In this document: positions 16,971-25,113 of the stretch, piece by piece | Layout: the number at the start of each line of letters is the position of its first letter | How positions within the stretch are numbered: the stretch's first letter is position 1 | From: Tropicimonas_B omnivorans | Lineage (GTDB): Bacteria > Pseudomonadota > Alphaproteobacteria > Rhodobacterales > Rhodobacteraceae | Direction of reading: 5' to 3' | Assembly: GCF_031846565.1 (NCBI RefSeq) | Contig: NZ_JAVRHL010000002.1 | Location: 372,001-436,000, forward strand | Length of the DNA: 64,000 nt | Program-made: the position numbers and the translations under genes | Notes under the pieces: model-generated | The model's database searches: none | Seen by the model: only the letters and a program-made list of their open reading frames with translations | Told to the model about the DNA's origin: nothing

Positions 16971-18271
16971 GCCGGCTGAAACGAACGCTCGGCGCCCAGG
17001 TTTACGGGCAGGCGGTGACCGTCGCGGTGCAGGTCGGGCTCCTGCCGATCCTGATCGCCTCCTGGGGCGTGGAGGTCTTCGGCGTCTGGGCCGTGCTGAC
17101 GGCAATCCCGGCCGCGTTCGCCTTTGCGGATTTCGGCTTCACCTCCGCAGGCAAGACCGACATGGCCCTGCGCGTCTCCGCCGGGGATCGGGACGGCGCC
17201 GTGGAGACCTACCACAGCATCTTCGTGCTTCTTCTCGCGGGCGCGGCCCTTCTGGCGATCACCCTCGGGGCGGGCGTGCTCCTGCTGCCGCTGGAGCGGA
17301 TCCTGCATCTGGGGCCGGTGGCGCCGGACCTCGTGCGCGCCGTGCTGCTTCTCCAGATCGCGAGCGCGTTGTCGTACCAGTTCTTCCTTCTGATGGCAGC
17401 CGGCCTGCGCGCGGCGGGGCGACCGGCGACGGAAGCGGCGTTCGGCGCCACGGCCCGGCTCGGGGAGGCGGCGGCGGTGGCGCTTGCGGCCGTTCTCGGC
17501 GGCTCGCTCCTGTGGGCCGCCGCATGCGCCCTCGCGACTCGCCTCGCGGCACTGGCGGTGCTTGCCGGGTGGCTCGGGGCCAGAGCGCCGTGGCTGAGGC
17601 TCGGGCTGTCTCGGGCAAGCGGCACGCGGCTCCGCGCGCTCGCGGGGCCCTCGGTGGCCTGCATGCTGATACCGCTTGGACATGCGCTCCTCCTCCAGGC
17701 GCCCCTTCTGATCCTCGGTGCCGCGGCATCGCCGGCTGCCGCCGCGCTGTACTCCGTCAGCCGCACCGTCGCGCGGGTCGGCGTGTCGGCGGCGAACGCC
17801 ATCTGCCACGCCTTCACACCCGAATACAGTTACGCCCACGGCGCCAGGAACCGTGCGCGTCACAGCCGGCTCGTCCGCGTCCAGGGCAGGATTCTCGGGG
17901 GCGGTGCGCTGCTCTACGCGCTCGCGGCGCCCTTCGGCATCCCGGCCGGGGCGGCGCTGCTCTCGGGCGGCGCGCTTTCGCCCGGTCTCGCCCTCACGGC
18001 GGCCCTCGCCGCGGCCGCGCTTCTCGAGATCCTCTGGTCGGGCCTCTTCGCTCCCATAGCCGCGATCAACCGGCACGGGGACATCGCGCGGGCCTTCTGT
18101 CTCGCCGCCGTTCTGGGCGCGGCACTGGCATCGACGCTCGGCACGCCCGCCGGGATCGCGGCGGCGGTGGCTCTGGCCCACGGTCTCACCTGTCTTGCAG
18201 CCCTGCGTCATGCAGTCGGGCTGATCCGAATACAACCTGAGGAGGCGCACCCATGTCACGGCCCATACTGA
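16967..18271 (+). CDS. Wzx-like polysaccharide flippase (MATE/MVF superfamily)
   Basis: 434 aa from ATG 16967 (MSRLKRTLGAQVYGQ), ATGA overlap with the preceding gene. About twelve hydrophobic segments. The N-terminal VYGQAVTVAVQVGLLPILIASWG and FADFGF resemble Wzx/RfbX translocases, which move lipid-linked repeat units to the periplasmic face. It overlaps the following heptosyltransferase-like gene by 19 bp. Confidence 0.75.
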   Translation: MSRLKRTLGAQVYGQAVTVAVQVGLLPILIASWGVEVFGVWAVLTAIPAAFAFADFGFTSAGKTDMALRVSAGDRDGAVETYHSIFVLLLAGAALLAITLGAGVLLLPLERILHLGPVAPDLVRAVLLLQIASALSYQFFLLMAAGLRAAGRPATEAAFGATARLGEAAAVALAAVLGGSLLWAAACALATRLAALAVLAGWLGARAPWLRLGLSRASGTRLRALAGPSVACMLIPLGHALLLQAPLLILGAAASPAAAALYSVSRTVARVGVSAANAICHAFTPEYSYAHGARNRARHSRLVRVQGRILGGGALLYALAAPFGIPAGAALLSGGALSPGLALTAALAAAALLEILWSGLFAPIAAINRHGDIARAFCLAAVLGAALASTLGTPAGIAAAVALAHGLTCLAALRHAVGLIRIQPEEAHPCHGPY

Positions 18272-19266
18272 TTTATCGACTTGGCAGTTTCGGCGACACG
18301 GTGGTCGCATTGCCTTGCTTCCACGCGATCAATCGCGCCTTCCCGGATCGCGAGCGTATCGTGCTGACGAACATGCCGGTCGCCGCGGATGCGCCGCCGC
18401 TGATGTCGGTCCTGGGGCAGCACGGCCAGTTCGTGGACCGGGTGCTGACCTACCCGGCGGGCACGCGCGATCCCAGGGCGCTGGCGAGGCTGGCGCGGCA
18501 GATCCGCAAGACCGGCGCCGACGAAGCGGTCTGGCTCATGCCGGAGCGGAGCACCTGGGCGATCCGGCGGGACGTGGCCTTCTTCCAGCTCGCCGGGATC
18601 CGGACGATTCACTGCCTGCCGAAGACAGATGAAGAGCGGCACGCCCGCGTACACCCCGAGACCGGCGAGACGGAACGCGAGGTGTTCCGGCTGCTCCGGT
18701 GCTGTGCGGACCTGGCGCCCGGGGACATCCCGTTGCGGATGGCGTTCGATCTGAAGCTCACCGACGCCGAGGTGCGGGCTGGGCGGGCAGCGCGGGCGCC
18801 CTTCGGCGGGCTGCCCTTCATCGCGATCAACATGGGCGGCAAGGCGGCGACGAAAGACTGGGGCGCCGGCAACTGGATGGAGCTGGCGCGGATGATCGGG
18901 CGGTACGACATCGGCGTGATGGCGATCGGCGCGGCGGAGGACCGGGCGACGGCGAACTGCGTCCTCTCGGCCTGGCCGGGTCCGGTGGCGAACCTTTGCG
19001 GCACCCTGTCGCCGCGGGTCAGCGGCGCGGCGATGCGGGGCGCGCTCGCGTTCATCGGCCACGATTCGGGACCGCTGCATCTCGCCGCGGCCCTGGGCGT
19101 ACCGACGATCGGTCTCTTCGGGGACCATAACGCGCCCCGGCAATGGCATCCGATGGGTCAGGACGTCCAGGTCATTCACCGCACCTCCGGCATGCGGGAC
19201 ATCGCCGTCGAGGAAGTCGCGAACATGCTGGATCCGCATCTCACCGTCCGGGAGGCGGCGGAATGA
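18253..19266 (+). CDS. Glycosyltransferase family 9 (heptosyltransferase-like)
   Basis: 337 aa beginning PILIYRLGSFGDTVVALPCFHAI, the GT9 N-terminal pattern (RLGxxGD followed by a P-x-h segment). The C-terminal half carries IGHDSGPLHLAAALGVPTIGLFG near residues 258-280, the donor-binding motif shared by WaaC/WaaF heptosyltransferases. With HldE, HldD and GmhB encoded just downstream, it is a good candidate for transferring the heptose made by this locus. Confidence 0.85.
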   Translation: MSRPILIYRLGSFGDTVVALPCFHAINRAFPDRERIVLTNMPVAADAPPLMSVLGQHGQFVDRVLTYPAGTRDPRALARLARQIRKTGADEAVWLMPERSTWAIRRDVAFFQLAGIRTIHCLPKTDEERHARVHPETGETEREVFRLLRCCADLAPGDIPLRMAFDLKLTDAEVRAGRAARAPFGGLPFIAINMGGKAATKDWGAGNWMELARMIGRYDIGVMAIGAAEDRATANCVLSAWPGPVANLCGTLSPRVSGAAMRGALAFIGHDSGPLHLAAALGVPTIGLFGDHNAPRQWHPMGQDVQVIHRTSGMRDIAVEEVANMLDPHLTVREAAE

Positions 19267-20393
19267 CACCGTCCGCGCTCCTGCGCTGGATGAACGGGAC
19301 CGCATTGCCGCTCTGGGCCGCCCATGGCGTCGAGGCGGATGGCGGGTTCGCCGAGCTTCTGACGGCGGATCTGCGCGCCATCGCGCGGCCCCGGCGCGCG
19401 CGGCTGACGGCGCGGCAGGTCTATGTCTTCGCCTCGGGCGCACGGCTTGGTTGGGAGGGGGCGGGGCTGAGGGTCGCGCGTTCGGGACTGGAGATCCTGT
19501 CGCGCAAGTTCGTGCGGCTCGACGGAACGGTGGTCCCGCGTCTCGATCCGGACGGGCGGGCGATGAACGCGCGGCATGACCTCTACGACGATGCCTTCGT
19601 CCTCTTCGCGCTCGCCGCCCTGTCTCCCGATCCGGCGGCGGAAGCGCTGGCCCGGCGCGTCACGCTGGCGCTGGCGGATCGGTCCCTTGCCGGTGGCGGC
19701 TACTCGGACGGTCACGCCGGGCCGGGGCGACGGCTCGCCAATCCGCACATGCATCTTTTCGAGGCGGCCATCGCCTGGGCCGCGACCGGCCGGCCGGGAC
19801 CGTGGCGCGGCATGGCGTCGGGGCTGTCGCGGCTAGCGCGGCAAAGGCTGATCCAGCGCAGCGTCGGCGTGATCCCGGAAGTCTATGCCGCCGACTGGAC
19901 GCCGGTGCCCGACGCCGACGGCCTGCTGATCGAGCCGGGTCACCTGTTCGAATGGGGCTGGCTCCTGATCAGGTGGGGTCGCATGTCCGACGACAAGGAG
20001 GCGGTCGCGGACGGCGAGCGCCTCGGCCGGACGGCGGAGACCCACGGGCTCGCCGCGGATGGCACCGTCCTCGATGCGCTGAACGAGCGGCTCGAGGTGC
20101 GTGCGCGGGGCGCCCGGCTCTGGCCGCAGGCGGAGCGGGCGAAGTTCTGGCAGGAGGTCGCGTCCTGCGAGACGGGCGCGAAACGAGCAGATGCGATTCT
20201 CCGGCGGGACTGCGCTCTCAGGGCCCTCGGGCGGTTCCTGTCGGGGCCCCGGCCGGGGCTCTGGCGCGAGGTGCGGCAGCCGGACGGCACGTTCGTCGAG
20301 GAGCCGGTGCGGGCCTCCTCCCTCTACCACATCGTCTCGGCGGCGGACGTCATGGCCGGCGCGGTGCCCGTCTACGAGGAGGTTCTGCGATGA
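19263..20393 (+). CDS. AGE-family sugar epimerase/isomerase
   Basis: 376 aa from ATG 19263 (ATGA overlap). It has the (alpha/alpha)6-barrel landmarks of N-acylglucosamine 2-epimerase/mannose isomerase proteins: RLTARQVYVFASGARLG near 45, HDLYDDAFVLFALAAL near 105, NPHMHLFEAAIAW near 162, EPGHLFEWGWLLIRWG near 225, WPQAERAKFW near 285 and SSLYHIVSA near 355. The His residues of the second, third, fourth and sixth motifs line the active site in this family. It probably interconverts an aldose/ketose or C2-epimeric sugar. Lying just before the heptose genes, it may act on a heptose or mannose precursor; the substrate is unknown. Confidence 0.78.
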   Translation: MTPSALLRWMNGTALPLWAAHGVEADGGFAELLTADLRAIARPRRARLTARQVYVFASGARLGWEGAGLRVARSGLEILSRKFVRLDGTVVPRLDPDGRAMNARHDLYDDAFVLFALAALSPDPAAEALARRVTLALADRSLAGGGYSDGHAGPGRRLANPHMHLFEAAIAWAATGRPGPWRGMASGLSRLARQRLIQRSVGVIPEVYAADWTPVPDADGLLIEPGHLFEWGWLLIRWGRMSDDKEAVADGERLGRTAETHGLAADGTVLDALNERLEVRARGARLWPQAERAKFWQEVASCETGAKRADAILRRDCALRALGRFLSGPRPGLWREVRQPDGTFVEEPVRASSLYHIVSAADVMAGAVPVYEEVLR

Positions 20394-21865
20394 CGTCGCT
20401 CGCGCCATGGGTCGCCGCCTTCGCAGGCCAGCGGATCGTCTGTGTCGGCGACGTTATGCTGGACACGTTCACCGAAGGGCATGTCGGGCGCATCTCGCCG
20501 GAGCGTCCGATCCCGGTCTTCGAGGCGGGGCGGGAGCGATCCGTGCCCGGCGGCGCGGCGAACGTCGCGCGCGGCGTGGCGGCGCTCGGCGGGTGCTGCG
20601 AGCTGGTCTCCGTGATCGGGACGGACGAAGCCGGCGTGATCCTGGGCGCGTTCCTGGACGGGGCTCCCGGCATCGAGGCCGACCTGATCCGGTCGCCCGA
20701 CCGCTGCACCAGTCACAAGACCCGCTTCGTCGCGTTCGGCCAGCATATGCTCAGGGTGGACCGGGAGATGCTGCGGCCCCTGTCGCCGCCCGAGGAGGCG
20801 GCCGTCGTCGACGCCGTGCGGCGGCGCCTGCCGGGGGCCGGAGCGCTGATCCTGTCCGACTACGCCAAGGGTGTGCTGACCGGGCGCGTGATCGCGGATC
20901 TCGTCGCGGCGGCGAGGAAGGAGGGCGTTCCGGTGGCCGTCGATCCCAAGGCGCAGGGCTTCCAGCGCTATGCGGGGGCCGACGTCCTGACCCCGAACCT
21001 TCCGGAACTGGAACGGGCGTTCGGCGCGCCCCTCGGGCAGGAGGCGGCGCTGGCGGCGGCGGCGCTGCAGCTGGCGCAACGCGCCGGCGTCGGGGCGCTC
21101 CTCGTGACCCGGGGGAGCGACGGGATGACGCTCGCGCGCCCCGGACGGGCCCCGTGCCACATCCGCGCCGAGGCGCGGGAGGTGTTCGACGTGGTCGGTG
21201 CCGGCGATACCGTCATCGCCACCCTCGCGCTCGCTCTCGCCGCCGGGGTCGGGATGACCGATGCCGCGCGCATCGCCAATGCGGCCGCCGCGATCGTGGT
21301 CGGCAAGCGAGGCACCTCGACCGTCTCGCCGGAGGAACTGGCGGATCGGCTGGAGGCGGCGGAGCGGGACGGCAAGCGCCTCGGCGCACCGCAGCTCCTG
21401 TCGCTCGAGGAGGCTGTGCGCTACGTCGCCCGACGCCGGGCGGAGGGGCGCCGCATCGGCTTCACCAACGGTGTCTTCGACATCGTGCATCCGGGCCACA
21501 TCGCGCTTCTGGAGTTCACCTGCAGCACCTGCGACGTGCTGATCGTCGGGCTGAACGGCGACGCCTCCGTCCGCCGCCTCGGCAAGGGGCCGGATCGCCC
21601 GATCAATCCCGAACTCGACCGCGCCGCAGTCCTCGGTGCGTTCGGAACGGTGGATGCGGTGGTGATCTTCGATGAGGACACGCCCGTCCGACTGATCCGC
21701 TCCCTGAGGCCGGACGTTCTGGTGAAGGGGGCGGATTACAGCATGGATGCGGTGGTCGGCTCGGATATCGTCCTCGGCTACGGCGGCGAGGTGCGTCTTG
21801 CGCCGCTGGTGGACGGCAAGTCCTCCACCTCGATCATCCGCCGCGCGCGGGAGGGGGCGGCGTGA
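20390..21865 (+). CDS. hldE: Bifunctional heptose-7-phosphate kinase / heptose-1-phosphate adenylyltransferase HldE
   Basis: 491 aa, a fusion of two domains as in E. coli HldE. The N-terminal ribokinase-like domain (about 1-325) has VPGGAANVARGVAALGG, LSDYAKGVLT and the catalytic DVVGAGDTVIATLALALAAG. The C-terminal nucleotidyltransferase domain (about 345-491) has FTNGVFDIVHPGHI (HxGH-type motif) and KGADYSMDAVVGSD. It phosphorylates D-glycero-D-manno-heptose 7-phosphate at C1 and, after GmhB acts, attaches AMP to give ADP-heptose. Both ends overlap neighbours by four bases. Confidence 0.93.
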   Translation: MTSLAPWVAAFAGQRIVCVGDVMLDTFTEGHVGRISPERPIPVFEAGRERSVPGGAANVARGVAALGGCCELVSVIGTDEAGVILGAFLDGAPGIEADLIRSPDRCTSHKTRFVAFGQHMLRVDREMLRPLSPPEEAAVVDAVRRRLPGAGALILSDYAKGVLTGRVIADLVAAARKEGVPVAVDPKAQGFQRYAGADVLTPNLPELERAFGAPLGQEAALAAAALQLAQRAGVGALLVTRGSDGMTLARPGRAPCHIRAEAREVFDVVGAGDTVIATLALALAAGVGMTDAARIANAAAAIVVGKRGTSTVSPEELADRLEAAERDGKRLGAPQLLSLEEAVRYVARRRAEGRRIGFTNGVFDIVHPGHIALLEFTCSTCDVLIVGLNGDASVRRLGKGPDRPINPELDRAAVLGAFGTVDAVVIFDEDTPVRLIRSLRPDVLVKGADYSMDAVVGSDIVLGYGGEVRLAPLVDGKSSTSIIRRAREGAA

Positions 21866-22842
21866 TCCTCGTGACCGGCGGCGCCGGCTTCATCGGCTCG
21901 AACATGCTCGCCGACCTGGAGGCGGCGGGCGCGGGGCCTCTCGTTCTGTGCGACTGGCTCGGGACGGGTGAGAAGTGGCGCAACGTGAGCAAGCGCCGGA
22001 TCGCGGAGTTCGTGCGCCCGGAGGATCTTCCGCGTTGGCTCGAGGGCCGGCAGGGCGTCGAGGCGGTGATCCACCTGGGCGCGATCTCGGCCACGACGGA
22101 GCGCGATGCGGACCTGCTGATCGAACGCAACATCCGCACGACGGTCCGGCTCTGGGACTGGTGCACCGCTGCACGGGTGCCCCTTCTCTACGCCTCCTCG
22201 GCGGCGAGCTACGGCGCGCGGGAGACGGACCTTGCCGATGACGAGGCTCCCGCCGCCCTCGCAGCCCTTGCCCCCCTGAATGCCTACGGCTGGTCCAAGG
22301 CCGCCACGGACCGGATCCTGCTGGATCGGGCGCGCGCCGGAGAGGCGCCGGCGCTCTGGGCCGGCTTGCGGTTCTTCAACGTCTACGGCCCCAACGAGTA
22401 TCACAAGGAGAACATGATGAGCGTCGTCACCAGGTTTTTCAGCCCCTTGTCCCGTGGGGAGACTGTCGAGCTCTTCAAGTCGGACCGTCCCGGCATCGCG
22501 GACGGACAGCAATCGCGCGATTTCGTCTACGTCAAGGACTGCACGGCGGCGATGCTGGCCATGCTGGAGCGGCCGGTTCCGTCAGGTCTCTACAACCTCG
22601 GAACGGGCGTCGCGCGCAGCTTCGCGGACCTCGTCGCCGCCCTCGGCCGTGCGCTCGGGCGGGAGCCGGAGATCCGCTACATCCCGCTCCCGGTCGCCCT
22701 CGAGGGGCGCTACCAGTACCGCACCGAGGCGCAGATGGCGAAGCTCCGCCGCGCCGGAATCGACATGCCCTTTCGCGATATCGAGGCGGGCGTCGCCGAT
22801 TACGTCGAGACGCACCTTTCGACGATGGATCCCTACCGATGA
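21862..22842 (+). CDS. hldD: ADP-L-glycero-D-manno-heptose 6-epimerase
   Basis: 326 aa, GTG start overlapping the hldE stop (GTGA). Extended SDR fold: TGGAGFIGSN at the N-terminus for NADP, ASSAASYG near 112, catalytic YGWSKAATD near 140, and FFNVYGPNEYHKENM near 173, a hallmark of HldD/RfaD. It converts ADP-D,D-heptose to ADP-L,D-heptose, the donor for heptosyltransferases. Confidence 0.93.
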   Translation: MILVTGGAGFIGSNMLADLEAAGAGPLVLCDWLGTGEKWRNVSKRRIAEFVRPEDLPRWLEGRQGVEAVIHLGAISATTERDADLLIERNIRTTVRLWDWCTAARVPLLYASSAASYGARETDLADDEAPAALAALAPLNAYGWSKAATDRILLDRARAGEAPALWAGLRFFNVYGPNEYHKENMMSVVTRFFSPLSRGETVELFKSDRPGIADGQQSRDFVYVKDCTAAMLAMLERPVPSGLYNLGTGVARSFADLVAALGRALGREPEIRYIPLPVALEGRYQYRTEAQMAKLRRAGIDMPFRDIEAGVADYVETHLSTMDPYR

Positions 22843-23372
22843 TGCGGCCGGCCGTCTTTCTGGACCGGGACGGGACGGTGATCGAGGATCGTCATTTCCT
22901 CAGCGATCCCCGCGGCGTGCGCCTGCTGCCCGGCGCGGCGAAGGGGATGCGGCGCTTCGCGGAGGCCGGCTACCGGATCGTCATCGTGTCCAACCAGTCG
23001 GGCATCGGCCGCGGCCTCTTCCCGCGGGATGCGCTTTCGAAGGTCATGCGGGAGACGGACCGTCAGCTCGTGGCCGAGAAGGTCTTCGTGCAGGACTGGC
23101 AGAACTGCCCGCATGCACCGGACGCGGGCTGCACCTGCCGCAAGCCGAGTCCGGGGCTCCTCGATCGGGCGCGGAGCCTTGCGGATATCGATTTCGGCGC
23201 ATCCTGGATGATCGGAGACCGTCCGAGCGATATCGGGGCGGGGCGCGCGCGGGGCGTTCCCGGTATCCTCGTGATGACGGGCCAGGGCATGTGCCACGTC
23301 GACTGGGCGCGGCGCGAGGGGGTGCCGATCGCGGCGAGCCTCGAAGAGGCGGCGGAGATCGCCCTGACATGA
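22839..23372 (+). CDS. gmhB: D-glycero-beta-D-manno-heptose-1,7-bisphosphate 7-phosphatase
   Basis: 177 aa HAD phosphatase. Motif I FLDRDGTVIED, the SNQSGIGRG segment, the GmhB zinc loop CPHAPDAGCTCRKPSPG near 90-106 (C-x-H...C-x-C), and motif IV MIGDRPSDIGAG. It removes the 7-phosphate between the two HldE steps. With hldE and hldD this gives the pathway from heptose 7-phosphate to ADP-heptose; the first enzyme, GmhA, is not in the window. Confidence 0.9.
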   Translation: MMRPAVFLDRDGTVIEDRHFLSDPRGVRLLPGAAKGMRRFAEAGYRIVIVSNQSGIGRGLFPRDALSKVMRETDRQLVAEKVFVQDWQNCPHAPDAGCTCRKPSPGLLDRARSLADIDFGASWMIGDRPSDIGAGRARGVPGILVMTGQGMCHVDWARREGVPIAASLEEAAEIALT

Positions 23373-24538
23373 GGGTTCTTCGTATCATCGCCTCGGTCGA
23401 TCCAGCGCAGGGCGGCCCCGTCGAGGCGCTGCGCCACTCCGCCAAGGCGCAGGCCGCGCTCGGCATCGAGACGGACGTGCTGTGCCTCGACGAGCAGACC
23501 TCCCCCCACGCGCTGTGCTTCCCGGCGCGGGTCTTCGGCCTGGGGCCGGTGCAGCACCGCTACGGGTACACGCCGCGCCTCGGCATGTGGATGCGGCAGC
23601 ATGCGGCCGCCTATGACGCGGCGGTGATCCACGGGCTCTGGAACCACGCTTCCGTCGCCGGGGGGCAGGCCGCGATCCGGGCGGGACTGCCGCACCTGGT
23701 GTTCACCCACGGGATGCTCGATCCGTGGTTCCGGGCGGCCTACCCGGCGAAACACGCCCTGAAGCAGGCCTTCTGGGCAACGTACCAGGGCAGGGTGCTG
23801 GCGCGGGCGCACAAGGTTCTCTTCACCTCGGGGGAGGAGCAGCGGCTGGCCGAGGGCATGTTCCGCATGTGGCCCTACCGCGGCCATGTCGTTCCCTATG
23901 GGGCGGCCCAGCCCGGCAGTCGCGACCGAAAGGAGGGGCCGGCCGCGTTCCGCGCGGCCTGTCCGGGCCTCGGCTCGGCGCCATTCGTGCTGTTCCTGTC
24001 GCGGCTTCATCGCAAGAAGGGGGCGGATCTGCTTGTCGATGCCTTCGCGGAGATCGCCGCGCGCCGGCCGGACCTTCACCTCGTCGTGGCGGGACCGGAT
24101 CAGGAGGGAATCGCGAAGACACTTGCGACGACCGCCGCGGCCGTCGGGCTCGGCGGGCGGGTCCACCTGCCCGGACCGCTTCTTGGATGTGCGAAATGGG
24201 GAGCCCTTCTCAGCGCGGAGGCGCTGGCGCTGCCGTCGCACGGGGAGAATTTCGGCATCATCCTGGCCGAGGCGATGGCCTGTGGCACGCCGGTCCTGAC
24301 GACGAAGCGGGTCAATATCTGGCGGGAAATCGAAGCCGGCGGTGCGGGGCTCGTGACGGAGAACGACCACGCCGGTACGGTCGAGGGCCTTGCCCGCTTT
24401 CTCGCCCTCGCGCCCGCCGCCGTGGACGGGATGAGGCGGCAGGCGCGCAGGACGTACGAGCGGCATTTCTCCGTGTCCTGCGCGGCGGAGGCGCTCGCGG
24501 AGCTTCTTCAGGAGGCCGCTCATGCGCGCCGGGCCTGA
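23369..24538 (+). CDS. Glycosyltransferase (GT4 family)
   Basis: 389 aa from ATG 23369 (MRVLRIIASVDPAQGGPVEAL). This N-terminus, with the glycine-rich acceptor loop, is typical of GT4 enzymes of exopolysaccharide loci. The C-terminal half has FLSRLHRKKGADLLVDAFAE near 210 and the E-x7-E donor motif region SHGENFGIILAEAMACGTPVL near 290-310. It adds one sugar of the repeat unit; which one cannot be deduced. ATGA overlap upstream; overlaps the acetyltransferase gene by 17 bp. Confidence 0.85.
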   Translation: MRVLRIIASVDPAQGGPVEALRHSAKAQAALGIETDVLCLDEQTSPHALCFPARVFGLGPVQHRYGYTPRLGMWMRQHAAAYDAAVIHGLWNHASVAGGQAAIRAGLPHLVFTHGMLDPWFRAAYPAKHALKQAFWATYQGRVLARAHKVLFTSGEEQRLAEGMFRMWPYRGHVVPYGAAQPGSRDRKEGPAAFRAACPGLGSAPFVLFLSRLHRKKGADLLVDAFAEIAARRPDLHLVVAGPDQEGIAKTLATTAAAVGLGGRVHLPGPLLGCAKWGALLSAEALALPSHGENFGIILAEAMACGTPVLTTKRVNIWREIEAGGAGLVTENDHAGTVEGLARFLALAPAAVDGMRRQARRTYERHFSVSCAAEALAELLQEAAHARRA

Positions 24539-25109
24539 TCCCCTCCAGGCCTGCGAGGGACGGAACATCTTCACCGGCGGCGCTTCCTTCACGCTCGCCA
24601 ACCGTCTGGAACGGATAATGTTCGCGGCGGTCTGGCTGCTCCTTGCGCGCTGGACGCCGCCACCCCTCCATACGTGGCGGGCGGGTCTCCTGAGGGTCTT
24701 CGGCGCGCGGATCGGGGCGGGCGCCCGGATCTACGGCTCGGCCGCGATCTGGCTGCCGCGCAACCTGGACATCGCCGAAGAGGCGGTGATCGGTCCCCGC
24801 GTGCGCCTCTATGCCATGGGGCGGATTGCCGTGGGGCGGCGCGCCGTCATCTCCCAGGGGGCGCATCTCTGCGGCGGCACCCACGATACGTCCGATCCGT
24901 CCTTTAAACTCGTGACGCGACCCGTCGAGGTCGGGGAGCGGGCGTGGATCTGCGCCGAGGCCTTCGTCGGACCGGGCGTGCGCGTGGGGGAGGGCGCGGT
25001 CCTTGGTGCGCGCGGCGTTGCCATGCGCAGCCTTGCGCCCTGGATGATCCATGCCGGCAATCCCGCGCGGGAGGTGCGGGCGCGGGACATGGCCCGACCG
25101 CCCCGTTAA
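24522..25109 (+). CDS. WcaF-like hexapeptide-repeat acetyltransferase
   Basis: 195 aa. The N-terminal EGRNIFTGGASFTLANRLER and FAAVWLLLARWTPPPLHTWRA match WcaF/colanic-acid O-acetyltransferases. From about residue 65 there are left-handed beta-helix hexapeptide repeats (IGAGARIYGSA, VIGPRV, VGRRAVISQGAHLCGGTHD, VGPGVRVGEGAVLGARG). The active-site His is likely that in GGTHDTSD. It would O-acetylate a sugar of the repeat unit or an intermediate. Last of the tightly overlapped genes. Confidence 0.85.
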   Translation: MRAGPDPLQACEGRNIFTGGASFTLANRLERIMFAAVWLLLARWTPPPLHTWRAGLLRVFGARIGAGARIYGSAAIWLPRNLDIAEEAVIGPRVRLYAMGRIAVGRRAVISQGAHLCGGTHDTSDPSFKLVTRPVEVGERAWICAEAFVGPGVRVGEGAVLGARGVAMRSLAPWMIHAGNPAREVRARDMARPPR

Positions 25110-25113
25110 GCCG

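Noticed and set aside
14928..18310. Very long open frames on the minus strand across the polysaccharide genes (for example 16808-18310 and 14928-17105)
   Set aside because: High GC gives few stop codons in antisense frames. Their translations are arginine/proline/glycine-rich without domains, and the plus-strand frames carry clear family motifs and coupled overlaps.
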